Assembly (NCBI RefSeq): GCF_003963535.1
Contig: NZ_CP034539.1
Span: forward strand, 434,001 to 498,000
Source of the DNA: Streptomyces cyaneochromogenes
Lineage (GTDB): Bacteria > Actinomycetota > Actinomycetes > Streptomycetales > Streptomycetaceae
Length of the DNA stretch: 64,000 nucleotides
Direction of reading: 5' to 3'
Every line of letters starts with the position of its first letter. Within the stretch, counting starts at the first letter, position 1. The position numbers were made by a program, and so were the translations under genes. The notes under the pieces were generated by a model, which was not told the DNA's origin, searched no databases, and saw nothing but the letters and a program-made list of their open reading frames with translations. This document shows, in pieces, positions 62,879 to 64,000 of this stretch.

Positions 62879-64000
62879 TCAGTGGTCGGTGTCGGCGTCC
62901 GTCCCGACGGTGTACAGGTCCTTGACCTTCACCTCGGTGACGCCGCGGCCCTCGGCGAACACCGCCCGCCAGTCGCCGATCACGTGCAGCTCGTCGGTGC
63001 CCATCGCACGGACGACCATCAGGCCCTGGTCATAGGCCCGGTAGGCCTTGAGCCACAGGTTCACGAAGGCCTGGCTGCGGATGAGGTGCATCCAGTCGGT
63101 GCGGTAGATCTCGCGGTTGTAGTTGGACTCGCCGAGGGTGGAGACGAACTTGGAGTACATCGCCTTCACGTACGCGAGTGTCACCTCGTCGTCCTCGGCG
63201 ATCGCCTTGTCCCGGGCGTCCTTCATCGCCACGCGGAACTTCTCCAGCAGGCCCTCCGTCGCTCCGGAGGTCCACGACTCGTGGATCTCCGGCGGGTCGC
63301 ACAGGCCGTACTTCGGTCCGGACAGGCGCAGCAGCAGGCGCAGGGTGGGTTCGGTGACCCACAGGGGGCCCGGCTCGTCGCGGCTGCCGATCGGGTTGGG
63401 CAGTACGGCGTCGTGGTCCCACTCGGGTGGGGTGATCAGGTGGACGCCGGCGCGGCGGCGGTCGTGGTGGTTGCCGGTGGAGTGGTTCAGCTGGCCGAGC
63501 GGCAGCCAGGTCTTGAGCGCGCTCAGATAGGCGCCGTTGGTGTCGAGCGCGGCCACCTCGTGCTTGCCCGGGGGGAGTTCGGGCCTGGTCCACTTGGGGC
63601 GCGCCTCCCAGATCTGGTCGGGCCCACGGGCGCTCTGCTTGTGCAGGATGTCGGGCAGCCACGGGTGGGCGACGATCTCGTACCGCCCGCCGATGCGGGT
63701 GGTGTCCAGCAGCGCCATCGCGTCCGGGATCGCCCGCTTGACCAGCGCCGCTGTGGCCTTCTCGACGTCACCGGCGTGCTTGGCGAGCGTCTCGGACACG
63801 GCCTGATCGATCAGGTCGGGCATGGCGTCGGCCGACTGTGCCCGGCGCCCGACCGGCATGATCTTGACACCGGGGCCGGTGTCGGCGGGCCGCGGCCGAG
63901 TCCGGGGCGCCTGTCGTGGTTCCCGGCCCGCGGGCTGGGCCTCGGGTTCCGGTGCGGGGGCGGCGGACTCGGCAGGGGTACTGGCGGCGGCCGCGCAGTC
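62879..64000 (-). CDS. Large plasmid/ICE-like protein of unknown function (N-terminus beyond window)
   Basis: The open frame runs from the TGA at 62879 to the window edge without a stop, giving at least 373 residues. The part at the edge is a Pro/Ala/Glu-rich linker (APAPEPEAQPAGREP), so the true start lies beyond 64000 and the internal ATG at 63859 is not the start. The C-terminal 250 residues include ALDTNGAYLSALKTWLPLG, VLPNPIGSRDEPGPLWV, KAMYSKFVSTLGES and VVRAMGTDELHVIGDW. The order Asp...Tyr, Lys...Tyr, Asp resembles motifs A, B and C of family-B DNA polymerases, but only faintly. Related large proteins occur, to my recollection, on actinobacterial plasmids and integrative elements. Function not assigned. 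Confidence 0.6.
   Translation of the reverse strand, partial: DCAAAASTPAESAAPAPEPEAQPAGREPRQAPRTRPRPADTGPGVKIMPVGRRAQSADAMPDLIDQAVSETLAKHAGDVEKATAALVKRAIPDAMALLDTTRIGGRYEIVAHPWLPDILHKQSARGPDQIWEARPKWTRPELPPGKHEVAALDTNGAYLSALKTWLPLGQLNHSTGNHHDRRRAGVHLITPPEWDHDAVLPNPIGSRDEPGPLWVTEPTLRLLLRLSGPKYGLCDPPEIHESWTSGATEGLLEKFRVAMKDARDKAIAEDDEVTLAYVKAMYSKFVSTLGESNYNREIYRTDWMHLIRSQAFVNLWLKAYRAYDQGLMVVRAMGTDELHVIGDWRAVFAEGRGVTEVKVKDLYTVGTDADTDH

Noticed and set aside
62879..63859. The right-edge frame as a complete 326-residue gene starting at 63859
   Set aside because: The same frame stays open for 47 more codons to the window end, and the internal ATG lacks a ribosome site.

Overview
The window is high-GC actinobacterial DNA, almost certainly from a Streptomyces chromosome. 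The signs are strong third-position GC, GTG starts, GTGA/ATGA gene overlaps, a TTA codon in a pathway regulator, mycothiol-dependent enzymes, and many TetR, PucR and LuxR regulators.

Left part (1-36.1 kb, minus strand). This is the regulatory and assembly-line end of a non-ribosomal peptide cluster of the complestatin (type V glycopeptide antibiotic) kind. In transcription order it holds a StrR/ParB-like activator with a TTA codon, an ABC exporter, four NRPS genes and an MbtH protein cut by the left edge. The NRPS genes make seven modules: gene 1 A-T / C-A-T-E, gene 2 C-A-T-E, gene 3 C-A-T-E / C-A-T-E / C-A(N-MT)-T-E, gene 4 C-A-T-X-(dead A)-TE. Specificity residues read by eye give Hpg, an aromatic residue (Trp by analogy), Hpg, Hpg, Hpg, N-methyl-Tyr and Hpg, which is the complestatin backbone order. 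The X domain implies P450 cross-linking. The P450, halogenase and Hpg-supply genes are not in the window and would lie beyond the left edge. A perfect 9-N11-9 StrR-type operator lies between the activator and the exporter, so one operator may control an operon of about 35 kb.

Middle (36.1-52.6 kb). These are ordinary accessory and metabolic genes: a small zinc-ribbon protein, propionyl-CoA synthetase, a lipoprotein, a second GAPDH, a DJ-1/AraC regulator, a pair of dehydrogenases, a carboxymuconolactone-decarboxylase-like protein with an SDR and a TetR, a secreted beta-helix protein with a carboxylesterase, and a mycothiol-dependent isomerase with a TetR. An acetate-symporter remnant sits among them.

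Right part (52.7-64 kb). A branched-chain-amino-acid-type ABC importer (livG-F-H-M-K) is divergent from a PucR regulator coupled to a TetR gene, with a perfect inverted repeat between them. Next come decayed genes: two divergent pairs that have both lost their 5' halves, and a membrane-anchored PP2C phosphatase. At the right edge is a partial, plasmid- or ICE-like large protein with an acidic/aromatic motif order faintly like family-B polymerases.
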